DNA of 26,676 bases from NCBI GenBank assembly GCA_015852425.1, contig JAAAIG010000544.1:1-26676 (forward strand). The letters are read 5' to 3'. The notes under the pieces were generated by a model. The model ran no database searches. It had not been told where the DNA came from and saw only the letters and a program-made list of their open reading frames with translations. Origin of the DNA: Gryganskiella cystojenkinii. Taxonomy: Eukaryota; Mortierellomycota; Mortierellomycetes; Mortierellales; Mortierellaceae. Positions 1-11,067 of the stretch are shown here, piece by piece (position 1 is the stretch's first letter; each line of letters starts with the position of its first letter). Made by a program: the position numbers and the translations under genes.

Positions 1-65
1 TAAGAAAAGAAAAGAAAATAGAAAGAGCACTTTGGCATAAGAACCAACAAAGGCACAGATCACGC

Positions 66-3000
66 TTAAGGGAGTCCCTTGGCACCTCCAAAGCCCCTCA
101 GGGTCGGGAATGGTGATGGAGCTGGGGAAGATGAAGTCGAGGGTGTCGTTGGAGCAGTCGAGCTCGTGTCCGTCAAGGCCGGGGTCGGCGTCCTCCTTCC
201 ATACATCCCACCATTATTATTAATACCAGGACCAACATTTCGTGGCGTGGGTGAGGACCCCATCCGTTTCGCAATCGCAGCCTGTCGTCTCTCTCGGATC
301 AAGATATCCTCGTTCTGGAGATGAGCTTCTCGGAAATGTCGAAAGAATTCATGCAAGACCGCAAAGATTTCCTCAGGTGGTTTGCGTGGTCCTACGGCCA
401 TATTCGCAATCATCTGTTGCTGTTTTTGTTGCAGCAAGGATGGACTGTTTAGGTCAGCGGGAGAACTCGGGATCGAGTCGTCGCCTGCAGATTTTTCACC
501 AAAGTATGCAGCCGTCGATCGCCAGCTCTTGTCCAAGTTTGCGACCAGATCCACCAAGTTGTCGTACCGGTTCTGAGCCTCCTTCAGAAACTTTTCGAGT
601 TTTGTCAAGACCGATCGTGCTGTGACCATCTCCTCTGTCTCTTCAACAACAACAGCATCTTCATCGTTGCCATGCTTCTCATCCTTTGGCTCATTTTCAA
701 CAGTCGATAGGCACGATTTGGGCGACGTGGGGGTTGTAGGTGACAATGGCTCGGCAGCCGCTGAGCGCATAGTCTTGACCAGTTCCTCCAATCGGCTCTC
801 GAGTTTGTTCTTGAACGCCTTCAGTTTCTTGATCGCCTTTTGATGCTCCAGGACCTGATCCAGAATCTCCTTGGTCCGGTATTGTTCCAGTTTAGCCAGG
901 AACCCAAATTGCTCTGGCAGATTCAGCAACTCTGGATTATTGTTCGCGACCATCGTAGCGAGATAATGCATCAGGTTTGACTTGTTGTCCAGACTACGAA
1001 CGTCTCTCAGCTTTAACAGACTGTGCAGACGGAATCCTGCTGCACCTTGTTGTTGTTGTTGCTGCGGGCTAGTTGATGACGGTGGCGCTGGTAGATGAGG
1101 CGAACTCAAAGAAGTCGGTGTGGTTGCAGATATTTGCTCCACAGATCCAGGTGTCGACGCATGTGATCTATGGAGCGACACAGGTGGCGGATGAGGCGGT
1201 GCGGGAGCTCCAGCAGTTCTGATAGGGGGAGGTGGAGGTGGCCGTGGAATGGTACTACCACCTGGAAGTTGGACTGGTTGTGGTGGGGGTGGAGGCGGCG
1301 GAGGTACCACTCCAGGTTTCATCACTGGAGGAGGAGGTGGCGGTGGCGGTGGCGGTGGTGGGGTTCCAGGCGATCCTTGAGACAAGGACGGTGACATCGC
1401 CACTGAACCACTACTACCTGCAGCATAGTCGCGTGATAGACTCGGCATCGATTTCGCTCCTGACAGATTCGATCGCAAAGGTTGCGAATGTGCCTGAAGC
1501 GACTGCTGTTGCCAGGATGGTTTCTTTCGACCGTAAACCGTGTTGAGCAAATTGCCAACCTTCAACACACCCAAGAACAATGTCTTCAGGTTCTCGTTCA
1601 TCCTCAGCATATCACACCCCTCGATCAACTCTCGGATCTGAGTCTCGGTCGAGGTTAGGTCAGAATCGAACCGGAGCATACAGATCGTCGCAAATAGGTA
1701 ATCTTCAATCTTGAGTTGATCTTCCTCTGCAGAGATCACAGACGAGTTGGCCGAGCCGTGCTTTCCAAGCGAGGACCTCGCAATATGAATGGAACCAGAC
1801 CCCGTCTTTCGATGGGCAGAGGCAGCGGCCACACTGACCGTAGTGATACTCGCTGGAGGCGAGAAAATCGGCTTGCTCATCACATACATGAACCGTTCTG
1901 AAAGACCCAGCTTCTGGACTGCCTCCGATTCATCCGTCATAAACTCGGTCTTGTTCTGTCGTCGATAGACTTCCAACATGGTCCGTTCCTTATCCGTAGG
2001 CAACAATGGTTCAAGAGTCAACAAATCCTCCAAGGCAAGATGCTGCTGGTAAACGATCGGGGTCTCGGACCTGGAGGATGCAAAGAACGATGGCGTCGTT
2101 GAGGTGTTGGTATCTGTACCGGATGTTGTCGGAGACGTTGGTCGAGACGCAAACAAGGGGTGCGCTCCTCCTGCAAACGTAGAAATCGGGGCTGGCAACG
2201 TTGGAGGTGATTTTAACGAAAGACTTGAGAAGGACGACACCAGACTGGACAGATCAGGTGAGGCCTGATTGGTGAGTTCCTCAGAATTAGCTCCGCGCGA
2301 TAGCATGGGTAGCGTCATAGTCCTTGAAAGAGCCAGCGATTGACGCGCAGAAGTCGTGATGGCTGAGCTGGGTCGGATGGCCAGCGACGATCGACCACCC
2401 AAAGAGACTAGACTGGCAGAACTTGCGTTTCTTCGATGTCCAGAGAAACCTGCGTCATTGCCTCGCCTCGTCACAGGATAGGATACAGGTGCAAAAGTCG
2501 GGCTTGTCAACGGTGACGTACGATCGGATAACATGCCCTGGAAGGCCCCCGATGATCCTGCGGTAACAAGATTGACGTCTAGGGACAGGATCATGGATCG
2601 CAGAGTATCGAATGACTCGTAGCGCTTCATCAGTCTGGAAAGTCCAATGGACACGTTGGTGGCCCTACGGACATCCAGCAACGCTACTTCCTTCGGTTTG
2701 GCCCTATATCATGTCACATGTATGCGTTAGATATTGTCTTGTTTTCAAGCTCGTGCAGTAGATTGTGGTGCTCTTAGGTCTTGGACAGGTGAACTTACTT
2801 TGCCTGCAAACTTGCCTCCTTGGCTTTTTGTCGTCTTTGCTCCTCAGCTGGATCAATACAGAAGAGTTCTAGATAGAGAGAGAAAGGGAGGGGGTTTTTT
2901 GATATTAATTTGCGTCATGGATTTGCTATAAAGCAGGGCAATCATTCTGACTGATATCATCGTTATTGGGACAATACCTTCAAACTTTTGCACATCCATC

Positions 3001-6000
3001 TCAATGGTGAATGGTGCAGCAGAGGGCCCAGCCTCTTCCAAAGGTCCTGACACAGGTGATCCAGGAACATGGGGGCGTCCTTCTCTCGACCCAGGTGTAT
3101 CGCTCTGCAGCGGTCCTGTGTGCTTCTCAACTACACTGGACGACTCTTCGGACGAGACAGCCTTTGAAACAACGGCTGCATAAGAAAAACCCTCTTTTCG
3201 TTCGCCTTTATGAGGATGATCCATTGGATGCTCAGAGATCGATAAAGCTGAGGGTAAGGATCCAGTGTGTTCAGTTTCAGAGGGTGTCAGCGGTTCAATA
3301 GGTGATGGGAGCGCAGATGGAAGCATCGGTCCGGCGGAAGACGGCGTCGTGGCTGCCGAACTTTGAGAACCATGACTATGACGACGATGGTTGTGATGAC
3401 GAGTACGGTGGTGATGATCGACATCAAAGACAGTGTGCGTTATATCGACGTGCGAGAGAGCGTCCCAGCGTAACACATGTTTTGCCACTATGGTTCGGCT
3501 TGGCGTCGAGGGTGTTGAGGTATAATGCATTGTTGTTGCTGTTGATGCTGAAGGCTCTTGTGAATCCGAAGGTCCAGCAGTGGAGATCTGAAGAGGCGAT
3601 ACGTCGTCCGAGGCTCCTCCCTTCCTATTGTTGTTCAAGGATGTTGGGGGTGGAAGAGGTGGCGAAGGGATACTGGAGGGTCGCTGTGTTGAGGAAGACT
3701 CTGCTCTAACAAAGGAAGGCGGAGGTGGCGGAGGAGGGATGTTCGAGCTGTTTCCTTCTTGTTGCGGTGTCTCTGCCAGTATGAATGGGGGAGGAGGTGG
3801 TGGTGGCGGAATATTGGATGCAGTTATCGTCGACTGAGGCTGAGGTTCGGCCCTCACAAATGGAGGTGGAGGTGGAGGAGGAGGAATAGTCGAGGCGACT
3901 TTCGTGGGTTGTAGTTGTAGTTGTAGTTGTGCTCTCACAAACGGTGGTGGAGGTGGTGGAGAAGGAATCTTTGATACACGGACTAGGGGAGTCGGCTTAA
4001 TTGATTCCGCCGTTACCATTGGTGACATTGAAGGGCGAGAAGTGGAGGAAGCCTTCTCTGCTTTCTGGACGTTTGTCGTCTCTTCACACTTCTCCGTCTC
4101 TGTGAACAAAACACGTGATGATGGAGCAGCAGATTGTCGTTTAGACTCTACAGAGACGGATGGGCCGAGAACGGGCGAGATGTCGGGAGTAAGTGTCAAT
4201 GGAGGTGGCGTAGAACTCGTTGCTGCTGTCACAGATATTGCTGTGGTTGGGGACGAGCGTATTGAGGGACCCGATTTATGGTGGTAGGGTCGTTTAGGTG
4301 ACGTTTGATTCAGCAGTGATTCCAGGGTCGCAGAGCGAGGAGGGGACAAGGGTAGACTCAGATCCTGCATATTTGCAAGAGCTGTATCGATCGAGCCAGT
4401 AAAGGAAACCACAGCTGGAAGAGGGGGTCGTTGGTTGTTGTAGTTGCCCTTGGCGCGTGGGGACAATGGTGGGGAGGTTTCGTCACTGAAGGTGTTCTTA
4501 GAGCTTGGTGACATGGGAGGTAAAGAGACGTCCTTGGCACGTGGCGACTTTGATTGGGAAGGAGGAAGGAAGGCAGGAGTGTGGATGTTCTTTGCCGTAT
4601 TATTGTCAGATTGCAGCTTCTCCTGATCGGGTTTAGTCGAGTTGAGACGATAATTCCTCCGTGATCGTCTCTTGTCCCTGTTCGAGTTTGAGGAGGAGGA
4701 CTCAGGTGTGATCATGACGCTCAAAGGGTCGACACTGCTGACTACCTCCACCGGGGATAACAACAACCCAGGGGGGAGTATCTCTGACTTTGAGAAATTC
4801 AATTGGCGTGGTCGTCTTTTGGGGGGTTGCTGCCCTGAAGAAGAGGAGGAGGGAGCAGAGGCAGTCGTAGGAAACAGTCCACCCTGAGGACGACTTGCAT
4901 GATTGCTCTGGATACTGTTTGTTGCCTTTGGTGGCGAGGATGCACAAGAGGACGAGTCATAGGACGAGTACGACATTGCGCTTTCAGTTCTCCTGTAACC
5001 ACCACCGTGTCCTTCCCCCATACCGCCACCTGACTGTTGCTTTGCATCATCATATGCACTGTCCCCCTCGTCTTCATGCTCCATTCCTGTGGTGATAAGG
5101 GAGGATTTTGGTGGTTGTGTCTGTTCTTGTGTTTGATTTTGAGTTTGTGTTTTCCCGCCAGTAATGGATACAGTCTCTTCCTCGTCCTCTCCCTCGGCAC
5201 CACTTCCTTTGCTTTGCCGTTTTCTCCGTCTACGATTCCTCCTCCGTTCTTTTGATCTCGTTTTTGCAGGATGTTCTGCCATAGGTGGGAGGGAAGAAGA
5301 GGCTGATTTCAAAGAGGCAGGGGGGAATCGTCCTGTGGGTGGCAATGACGGCGCATACGGCTCTGAGGGTTCGGATATATCTGACCAAACAGAGAGTCGG
5401 CGTTGTATCGGTTTCATGATTTGTTCTGAATCGTCATCGTCGTGCCTCACCGTGCGGAATGTGTGTTGACTCGTCAGGTTCGGTTTTGAGAATGGGGAAG
5501 CCGATCGAGACGGAGCGAGAGAAGAATAACAGGAGGAAGCTGGTGTCTGGGTACGTGAGTGTGAACTAGAATCGAGTGGGGACATGGTCATGGGTAACAT
5601 GCTTGGGGACGACGAAGAAGAAGGGAAACCGCCGAGTCTATCGCGCGAGACTTTGCGAAAGACTCGACCTCGGCGAATTGGAGCAGTACTCGCAGAAGAA
5701 GAATAAGGCGCAGATGACTGAGAGATGATGGAGAGCGAGTCGCTATCACTGTTATGGTGGTTGCTGTTATCGGGCGCTATCTCTGGCACCATTGAAGAAA
5801 AGTGTCGGTCAAAGAGGTGTTGATGAAAGGACGTCTCCTGATTCAGTGCTGTCGTAGGTGTGGAGAGAAGTGGTATATGTGATTGAGCTTTTGTGGTCGA
5901 AGAAAAAGAGGCTTTGGGTTTTGAGGATGACGATGTTGCGGTTGGAGTAGTAGTAGGAATCGTTGGTATTGATGTTGTTGAGGAGGGTTGTTGTTGTTTG

Positions 6001-6260
6001 TTGGATAATGACGATACTCCTGCTGGCACTGCTGTTGCTGTTGCTGTCGTTGTTGCTGTTGTCGTTGTCGTTTTCGTGGTCGTTGTCATTGCTTGTGAAT
6101 TCCTCTTTCTGTTCCTTCGACGACCTCTTTTCGGAACGGCCGTAGATGTGGAGGTAAAGGATGAGGGAGGAAGATGTGGAGGAGTGGTATTGGTGGAGTG
6201 TGTGCCAGCCAAAACGGGAACACCCTTTCTGGATTCTGATCCTGAAAGTCGTCTTGTCAT
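66..6260 (-). CDS. Formin (FH1-FH2 actin nucleator), 3 exons
   Basis: Formins nucleate and processively elongate unbranched actin filaments; FH1 recruits profilin-actin and FH2 caps the barbed end. Proposed exons on the minus strand are 6260-2978, 2868-2799 and 2703-66; introns 2977-2869 and 2798-2704 have GT/AG ends, and the joins restore the FH2 block KFEELFCIDPAEEQ then LLDVRRATNVSIGL. The sum is 5991 nt, 1996 aa. Residues 1-760 are Ser/Thr/Gln-rich with basic patches (RRRNRRRRKRQ) and no recognisable GBD/FH3. FH1, about 765-870, has five proline tracts. FH2 begins near 930 (VLRWDALSHVD), continues with ALEDLLTLEPL, GNLLNTVYG and LHSLLKLRDVRS, and ends near 1945 (EEIFAVLHEFFRHF). Long low-complexity inserts break it up, so it spans about 1000 aa against about 400 usually. 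The start is uncertain: ATG 6260 has a good context (caaaaATGAC), but an upstream exon is possible. Family call is firm; the N-terminus is not. Confidence 0.9.
1210..1362 (-). other. Polyproline insert inside the formin FH2 core
   Basis: Runs of 12, 8 and 6 prolines lie between the FH2 motifs GNLLNTVYG (about 1524-1560) and FRLHSLLKLRD (about 1000-1030), where most FH2 domains have only a short loop. The whole insertion is about 150 aa, with Ser/Gln-rich flanks and a six-Gln run. It is in frame, with no stop and no convincing pair of splice sites excluding it. It resembles a second FH1. Confidence 0.8.
3651..3968 (-). other. FH1 region: five polyproline repeats in the formin
   Basis: On the minus strand this encodes five runs of 6-8 prolines, each opening with Ile-Pro. 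Four of them are followed by a near-constant tail such as FVRAE, FVRAQ or FILAE, and spaced by Gln/Ser/Thr-rich linkers. The plus-strand tracts sit near 3942-3968, 3857-3890, 3783-3816, 3715-3741 and 3651-3678. Runs of this length are what profilin and SH3/WW domains bind in formin FH1 regions. The repeated tail suggests growth by unit duplication. Confidence 0.85.
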
Positions 6261-6591
6261 TTTTGAGTGTTTGTGAGGTCGAGGTGGAAGAAAAGTCAGA
6301 GTGGGCTTTGGAGCAGGTGACAAAAAGTTGCTGAGAGACAACAAGGAGACGGGGAATGTTGTCAGCACGGCAACAGCACCGTCGTCGACGTCGTTGTTGT
6401 GTGCGCTACCAGAACTATGTAAGGATATTCTGGTTTACACAATGTACAAAGGAAGGAAGTTTCCAAAGACGTGAGAAAAGGATAATGGAAGGAAGAGAAA
6501 AAGTAATAAAAGAGCAGATGGTCAGTTGGAGGTGGCTCAAAGAGAGAGATGGAAAGAAAAAAGAAAGAGCCAAGAAAACGCGAATGCTTAC

Positions 6592-6704
6592 AGAGATTGT
6601 TGCTGTTCAGAACTGAGTTCTTCGTTGTGGATGAGAAGGGCGTTGTTGTTGGAGTAGTAGTCTCGGCCTGGTCGACTATGGCGTCTACGGCCATGGTTGG
6701 ACAT
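6592..6704 (-). other. Possible upstream 5' exon of the formin
   Basis: An open stretch from an ATG at 6704 encodes MSNHGRRRHSRPGRDYYSNN and so on, ending in EELSSEQQQS. It runs to a good donor (GTAAGC at 6591). An acceptor at 6416-6415 would join it in frame to the main formin exon, adding 89 residues (2085 aa in all). The 177-nt intron and frame agreement favour it. Against it, no known domain appears, the joined stretch 6414-6261 is CT-rich like a 5'UTR, and ATG 6260 has a better context. It may be a 5'UTR exon. Confidence 0.35.
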
Positions 6705-7269
6705 CAACAATAGATCATACAACTCTTTGGCTGTTCGTGTGTTGTTACTTTGTTTGTAAGACACGCGCGCTGTTGTTGTTGATAATGAAGAAGAAAAGGA
6801 TGATGAGTGTAGAGGATCAAGATTGAGTTGAGAGCAAGGGAGTCGAGGCGGTGAAGGAGAGAGAGGGAGCGTGGGCGTGTCAGTGCGAGCGAGATGAGGT
6901 TGCACAAAGATAAAGATAAAAAAATAAACGTGGGCGATCCTTGCAAAACTATCCTGCCAAAGAAGAAAAGCGTTTTTACCCTGGAAGTTGAGTTGTTGAA
7001 GAGAGAGATGAGAGATGGAAGGATGGAGGGGGAGGAGATAAGAAAGAAAAGGGTCTTGGAAAAGATGGAGCTGTGCAGGGTGCAGGGTCCCTCTTGTGTG
7101 GGTGACGAAGGGAACTATGTCTCTTTGGCGGGGAATGGAAATGAGGTGAGAGTGTGACAAAGAAAGATTTTTTTTTGTACAGGTGGTTCGTGCTGAAGGG
7201 AACAGGTAAATGTGGACGGAGAGGGATGTTTCGATGGGGAATAACAGAAGTGAATCCCCAGATTAGATC

Positions 7270-7335
7270 AATCAGTCAGAGTGAGTGAGTGAGAGAGTGA
7301 TTAGAAAGAAAAGGGAGAGAGAGAGAGAGGGAGAG
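7270..7335. repeat. GA-rich microsatellite
   Basis: Imperfect GA/GAGT/GAGAGAGA repeats lie upstream of the formin. They form a purine tract in the presumed promoter or 5'UTR region. Confidence 0.7.
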
Positions 7336-8001
7336 AATGAGAGAAAGAGGGTTTGCACATTGCAATCATTGTCTCTTTTTTTTTCTTCTCAAACGGACAT
7401 TGTCTCATGTCGACAGTTGCTTGCAGAGCCATATGTTTGTTGCCACAGTCAGAGAACAAAAAATTGTTTATTTCTGATCTTTTTACTTTTTGCGCAGGAA
7501 TCGCATGTGAATCTCAGTTATCGCAGAAAGACCTTCGATCGAACAAAGAGAGGGTGCTGAACTGTGGATTAGGTCTAGACTGGGACACACTTGGCTACAT
7601 TTCTTTTCCTTTTTTTTCTTGCTGTGGCTCCAAGGGGGGGACATACAGTAAAGACACACAACACACAGACAGACAATACAGGAGGGACCACGAAGGAAAA
7701 AGTCAGGAGAAGGGAAACACGGAGACAACCAACAGCAACATGTATCCCAGTTGACAATGGATAAAAATGAACATCAAAGATAGAGAGAGTATGCCCACTA
7801 GGCAAAGGAAAACGATAATTAGATGGCGCGAAGGGAGAGGGGGGGAAGAGGAGAACAAGATAAAAAAGGGGAGTAAAAATAAAAAGACAGGACAACGAAC
7901 AACTCTTTTTAACCGTTGTGAAACCCAGTAGGTGCCGTGATGGGGGGAAACAAAGGAAACAAAGGATCATATCATTATGTTGAAAAGATTACTTGACACG
8001 C

Positions 8002-8031
8002 GAGGAGGAGGAGGAGGAGGAGGAGGAGGAG
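8002..8031. repeat. (GAG)10 trinucleotide microsatellite
   Basis: Ten uninterrupted GAG units are visible in non-coding sequence 490 bp upstream of the GST start. The flanking sequence has no gene-like features, so the glutamate run it could encode is probably not translated. Confidence 0.9.
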
Positions 8032-8522
8032 TGTCCAAGTCATCGTATCATAGGGGTAAAGCAGGGACACTGTTTTGGTGGCAAAAAAAACGTTCCTTCT
8101 CCCAACTGGACACGGTTCCCTATGCTCCATCGTTTCCCACCACGAAAAGAAACGTGGCCTCCACCAGACAGCAAAAGTGGCGGGATCCTCTTTAGTTTTG
8201 GTGTCTTTTTGCATGAACGGGAAACAAAAAAGAGCACTTTGCCTTTCTGCTTTTTGTTTTCTCTCTCCCCTTTACTTTGCATTTCTCTGTCTAACAGCAT
8301 TGAACCATGCGCACGGTCTTCCGTCCTTCGAGCCTCTCGCTTTTCCCTCTTTCTCTCTGTTCTCCTCGTCTTCCCACCCCTGGGATTGTCAACAATTGAC
8401 ACCCAAAAAAAGTGGTGGCTCGCCTTTTCTTTCGATTTCTTCCTTCCTTTCGTTTCCAACACTTTTTTTTTCTTCCCACTTCGCAACCACGCACCACCAC
8501 GCGCAGCTTCTTCCCATCGGTC

Positions 8523-9769
8523 ATGACCAGAACTTTGAAACTCTTTGAGCTCGTCGACGGCAAGACCCGTCAGATCTCCTTCTCTCCTGCAGTCTGGCGG
8601 GCCAAGTTTGCTCTGCACTATAAGAATGTTCCTTATGAATCCGTCCCGCTGACTTTTCTTGAAATTCCCATTCAGATCCCCAAAGCATGGTAAAAAAAAT
8701 TGTTTTGCTCCTGCATTTTACTGCTTTTTCTATCATAGTTTTTTGTAAGCTCAGTAGCCACGCGCAGAAGAAGCCAGAAGGGAAAAGACAAACAGAAAAT
8801 ATACAGCTTTCATTCTTCGTTTCGTCTCGAATACTTTCATTCTTTGTTACGTCTCATCTCGTCTTTAACCCCCCCCCCCCCCCCTTTTTTTTTGGCCTCG
8901 GCTTGAGCTTATTCATTTCTCGAAACCCAGCCCCCTTTACTGCTTTTTCTCTCTCTCACTCACTTTCTCTGACTCTGTCTTGCTACCTCTTTTTACTATT
9001 TATCTTCGTATCTTTTCTCAAGTCCTAATGTCCCAGCACCAACGGTGCCGACCCTTCAATTGGAAGACGGCTCAGGATTACCCGATAGTTTTGCAATTGC
9101 CGAATACCTTGAGGAGAAATACCCTGACCGCCCTTCTTTGTTCGGGACCAACCCCTCCGAAAAGAACTTGCAAAGGTTTTTTGAATCCTATGTCCAGACA
9201 AGGATCCATCCAGCAATTCAACGCATGGTCTTTCAACCCATGTACGAAATGCAAGACGACGACAATGCCCATTATTTCCGTTCCTCACGCGAAAAGAGTT
9301 CCGGTCGCCCCCATACTCAAATCGCAGGGGATCGGGCCGAGAACTTGAAAGAGCTGAAAGAGAACCTTGCATTGATCCACCGAGCGCTTTTACCTGGTGG
9401 CTGGATTTTGGGAACTCATCGTAAGTTTTATCTGCGTCTGCTTGTTTTCCTCATTTGTTTTCTGTTTTTTTTTCAACAGCACAGTGCGCAAACCTTCAAC
9501 CGCAGGAGAAGAATGATCAACGAGCTTACTTCTTTCGGAGGCGGTTGTCGCGTTTCTTGTCGCGTCGGTTTTTGCAGATTTCGTTTGAAAACTAACTATG
9601 CTTTTATTTTCATTTATGAAAAGCCGGATGGGCCGACTTTGTGCTTGCAGCTAGCTTTGTCTGGTTCCACGCTTGCACGCCCAAGGACTTTCAGGAAGGA
9701 ATTTTGGAGGCTTTTGATGACCAAGTCCTCCCCAACTACTGGATCAAGGTCCAGCAATATATTTACTGA
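8523..9769 (+). CDS. Glutathione S-transferase, 3 exons
   Basis: Predicted cytosolic enzyme joining glutathione to electrophiles or reducing them. Exons 8523-8689, 9023-9420 and 9624-9769 (introns 333 and 203 nt, GT/AG) give 711 nt, 236 aa. The N-terminal thioredoxin-like domain (about 1-90) has SFSPAVWRAKFALHYKNVPY, then TVPTLQLEDG (cis-Pro motif) and DSFAIAEYLEEKYPD, the glutathione gamma-glutamyl site. The helical C-terminal domain follows and ends PGWADFVLAASFVWF...VQQYIY. The SxSPxxW opening resembles the fungal FuA/etherase-like GST class, where a Ser near the N-terminus activates the thiol; that subclass is an inference. The acceptor at 9021-9022 was chosen because it alone keeps the frame into VPTLQLEDG. 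Intron 2 was placed by joining GGWILGTH to PGWADF. No neighbour is functionally linked. Confidence 0.88.
8870..8894. repeat. C then T homopolymer in GST intron 1
   Basis: A run of about fifteen C followed directly by about nine T lies in the first GST intron. Length is likely to be variable or miscounted in sequencing. Confidence 0.85.
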
Positions 9770-10159
9770 TCACCCGTCAGAAAAATCGAGTCCCAGACTC
9801 TCAACACAAGAGTCCAAATGTCAAAAATGCCGCCCTTCTTCGTCAGATACTTTCATCAATGTCCATTCATCCATTGAGACCTCTTCAGGAAAAAAAAAAA
9901 TAAAGCAGTTCTTCATCGCAGCGAGCCCTAACATCGACATGCGCCCTCGAAGGATCACTTGTTTATTGATTAATGTTAGGCAGGACGCCTAGCAGCTAAT
10001 CCTGATGACGTGCGTTTGCACTCTTTTCCATGCGTTCTCAGTCGTATTTCTTCGGTGCTCTTTTCATTTAGTCGGCAGTGGGGTCGACGCGAAACCTTGG
10101 TTTCTTCGGGTGAGATCTCCCTATCATCGTCTTGGAAGAAGTCTTTTCGAATCCTTGGA
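9770..10159. other. GST 3' flank, nothing recognised
   Basis: This follows the GST stop codon. It should hold the GST 3'UTR and polyadenylation region, including an A-rich run near 9891-9902. No coding signal or repeat was recognised. Confidence 0.5.
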
Positions 10160-10396
10160 GTTGGATCCGCGTGTCTCTTCACGATCTTCATACTCGAGTC
10201 CATGGAATGTTGTCTCTATCATGAAGGCAGTTCGGATGTGACGACTTGTTTAAAACCTGGCCAGTGGTCCCATTGTCAAGGAAGATGTCAACCGCTGATT
10301 CAAGAGATCTTTTGGGAGAATCTCCCCGGTGTTGGTGGATAGGGCGATTTCCGTGGGTTCGCGATTGATTCGATTGCCTTTGGAGTTTCTTTATGA
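10160..10396 (+). pseudogene. Decayed paralogue of the 11068 secreted protein
   Basis: One frame encodes MECCLYHEGSSDVTTC (from 10202), then PLIQEIFWENLPGVGG. These match EYCLYHTGAANLTTC and FLIEQIFMTDLLGFGG of the downstream gene in the same order and spacing. An in-frame TAG at 10340-10342 interrupts it; after it the same frame gives IDSIAFGVSL, matching LDAIAFGVSF, then TGA at 10394-10396. About fifteen codons between the two blocks are missing. There is no recognisable signal peptide or clear 5' half. I read this as the remains of a tandem duplicate. Upstream similarity before 10200 is weak, so the left edge is approximate. Confidence 0.75.
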
Positions 10397-10854
10397 GAGG
10401 TAACCATGAGACTGCCTCCAAGTATACCAACTGTTAGAATTTCCTTTGCCCCTCCCTCCCTATTTCTTTAGTTGTTCGAAATAATAGGTTTCATAGAAAC
10501 TGAAGGGATATAAAAAGAACCACTTCCACCATTTCATGCGCCACAAACCAATTTATATCTTGTTCCAACCAACCAACCCCTTTTTTACTGTCTTTTATCG
10601 GCAAAGTGAGATATATGACCAAGGACAGAGGTTTCCTTCGAAACGGAAGGTCCATATGGTGGACACAGTTCTAACTATAAGAAAAACGTTTTGTTTGCGA
10701 TGGACGAGATGGATCAAAGAGGTAACGTTGTTTGGAAAAAACGTATGGGACAGCTGGTCCCATGGCTAAATGTAATGAAAATGAAGAGAAAAATAGTTGG
10801 AAAAGAGAGCCATAGAGTGGAACTATTAAGCGGTTGGACGCATGTCATTACGCG
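10397..10854. other. Intergenic, contains a second TATA-like site
   Basis: No credible gene is seen. A TATAAAAAG motif at 10509-10517 is identical to the one in front of the 11068 gene but is not followed by a convincing coding frame. It may be chance or a relic promoter from the same duplication that left the pseudogene. Confidence 0.4.
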
Positions 10855-10863
10855 TATAAAAAG
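10855..10863 (+). promoter_or_regulatory. TATA box of the secreted-protein gene
   Basis: TATAAAAAG lies 205 bp before the chosen ATG. A CT-rich stretch (10900-11005) follows, typical of a fungal transcription start and leader. It suggests a strong, regulated promoter. Confidence 0.6.
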
Positions 10864-11067
10864 ATGACAGTCGTTCAAGATGTTGTGTAGTTTCTTACCC
10901 CATACTCAAACTCCTCGCTTCTTCAACACTGTCCATTCCTTTTCTCTTCTACTGGTAACTCCCTTGTACTCTCAGATCTCTTTTTTTTCTTTCTCGTTTC
11001 TTTATCTTAATTGAGTCGACTAACAATGGGAGTGGGGGGGTTTTGGCCACTCAGTATTTTACATACC

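Larger units (their letters stand above)
6705..8522. other. Gene-free divergent promoter region
   Basis: This 1.8-kb stretch separates the minus-strand formin from the plus-strand GST and should hold both promoters. It is strongly strand-biased: purine-rich on the plus strand from about 6800 to 7350 (GA runs at 7270-7335), and pyrimidine-rich just before the GST start. Open frames on both strands are low-complexity by-products of this bias, without recognisable domains. I see no clear TATA box for either gene and no RNA gene. Confidence 0.6.

Noticed and set aside
1170..1546. Open frames on the plus strand opposite the polyproline region, rich in Gly, Val, Trp or Arg
   Set aside because: They are antisense shadows of the proline codons in the formin, with no start context or domain.
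3302..4287. Gly-rich plus-strand frames opposite the FH1
   Set aside because: Composition is explained by the reverse complement of CCN codons on the minus strand.
6704..7160. Long minus-strand frame upstream of the possible formin exon
   Set aside because: Low-complexity translation from a purine/pyrimidine-biased promoter region; only the last 38 codons fit a splice model.
8040..8618. 192-codon minus-strand frame overlapping the GST start
   Set aside because: Lys/Arg/Glu-rich, overlaps a well-supported GST exon on the other strand and has no recognisable content.
9421..9992. Continuation of the second GST exon frame to 9992
   Set aside because: It reads through intron 2; a GT donor at 9421 and an AG acceptor at 9623 restore the typical GST C-terminus PGWADFVLA.
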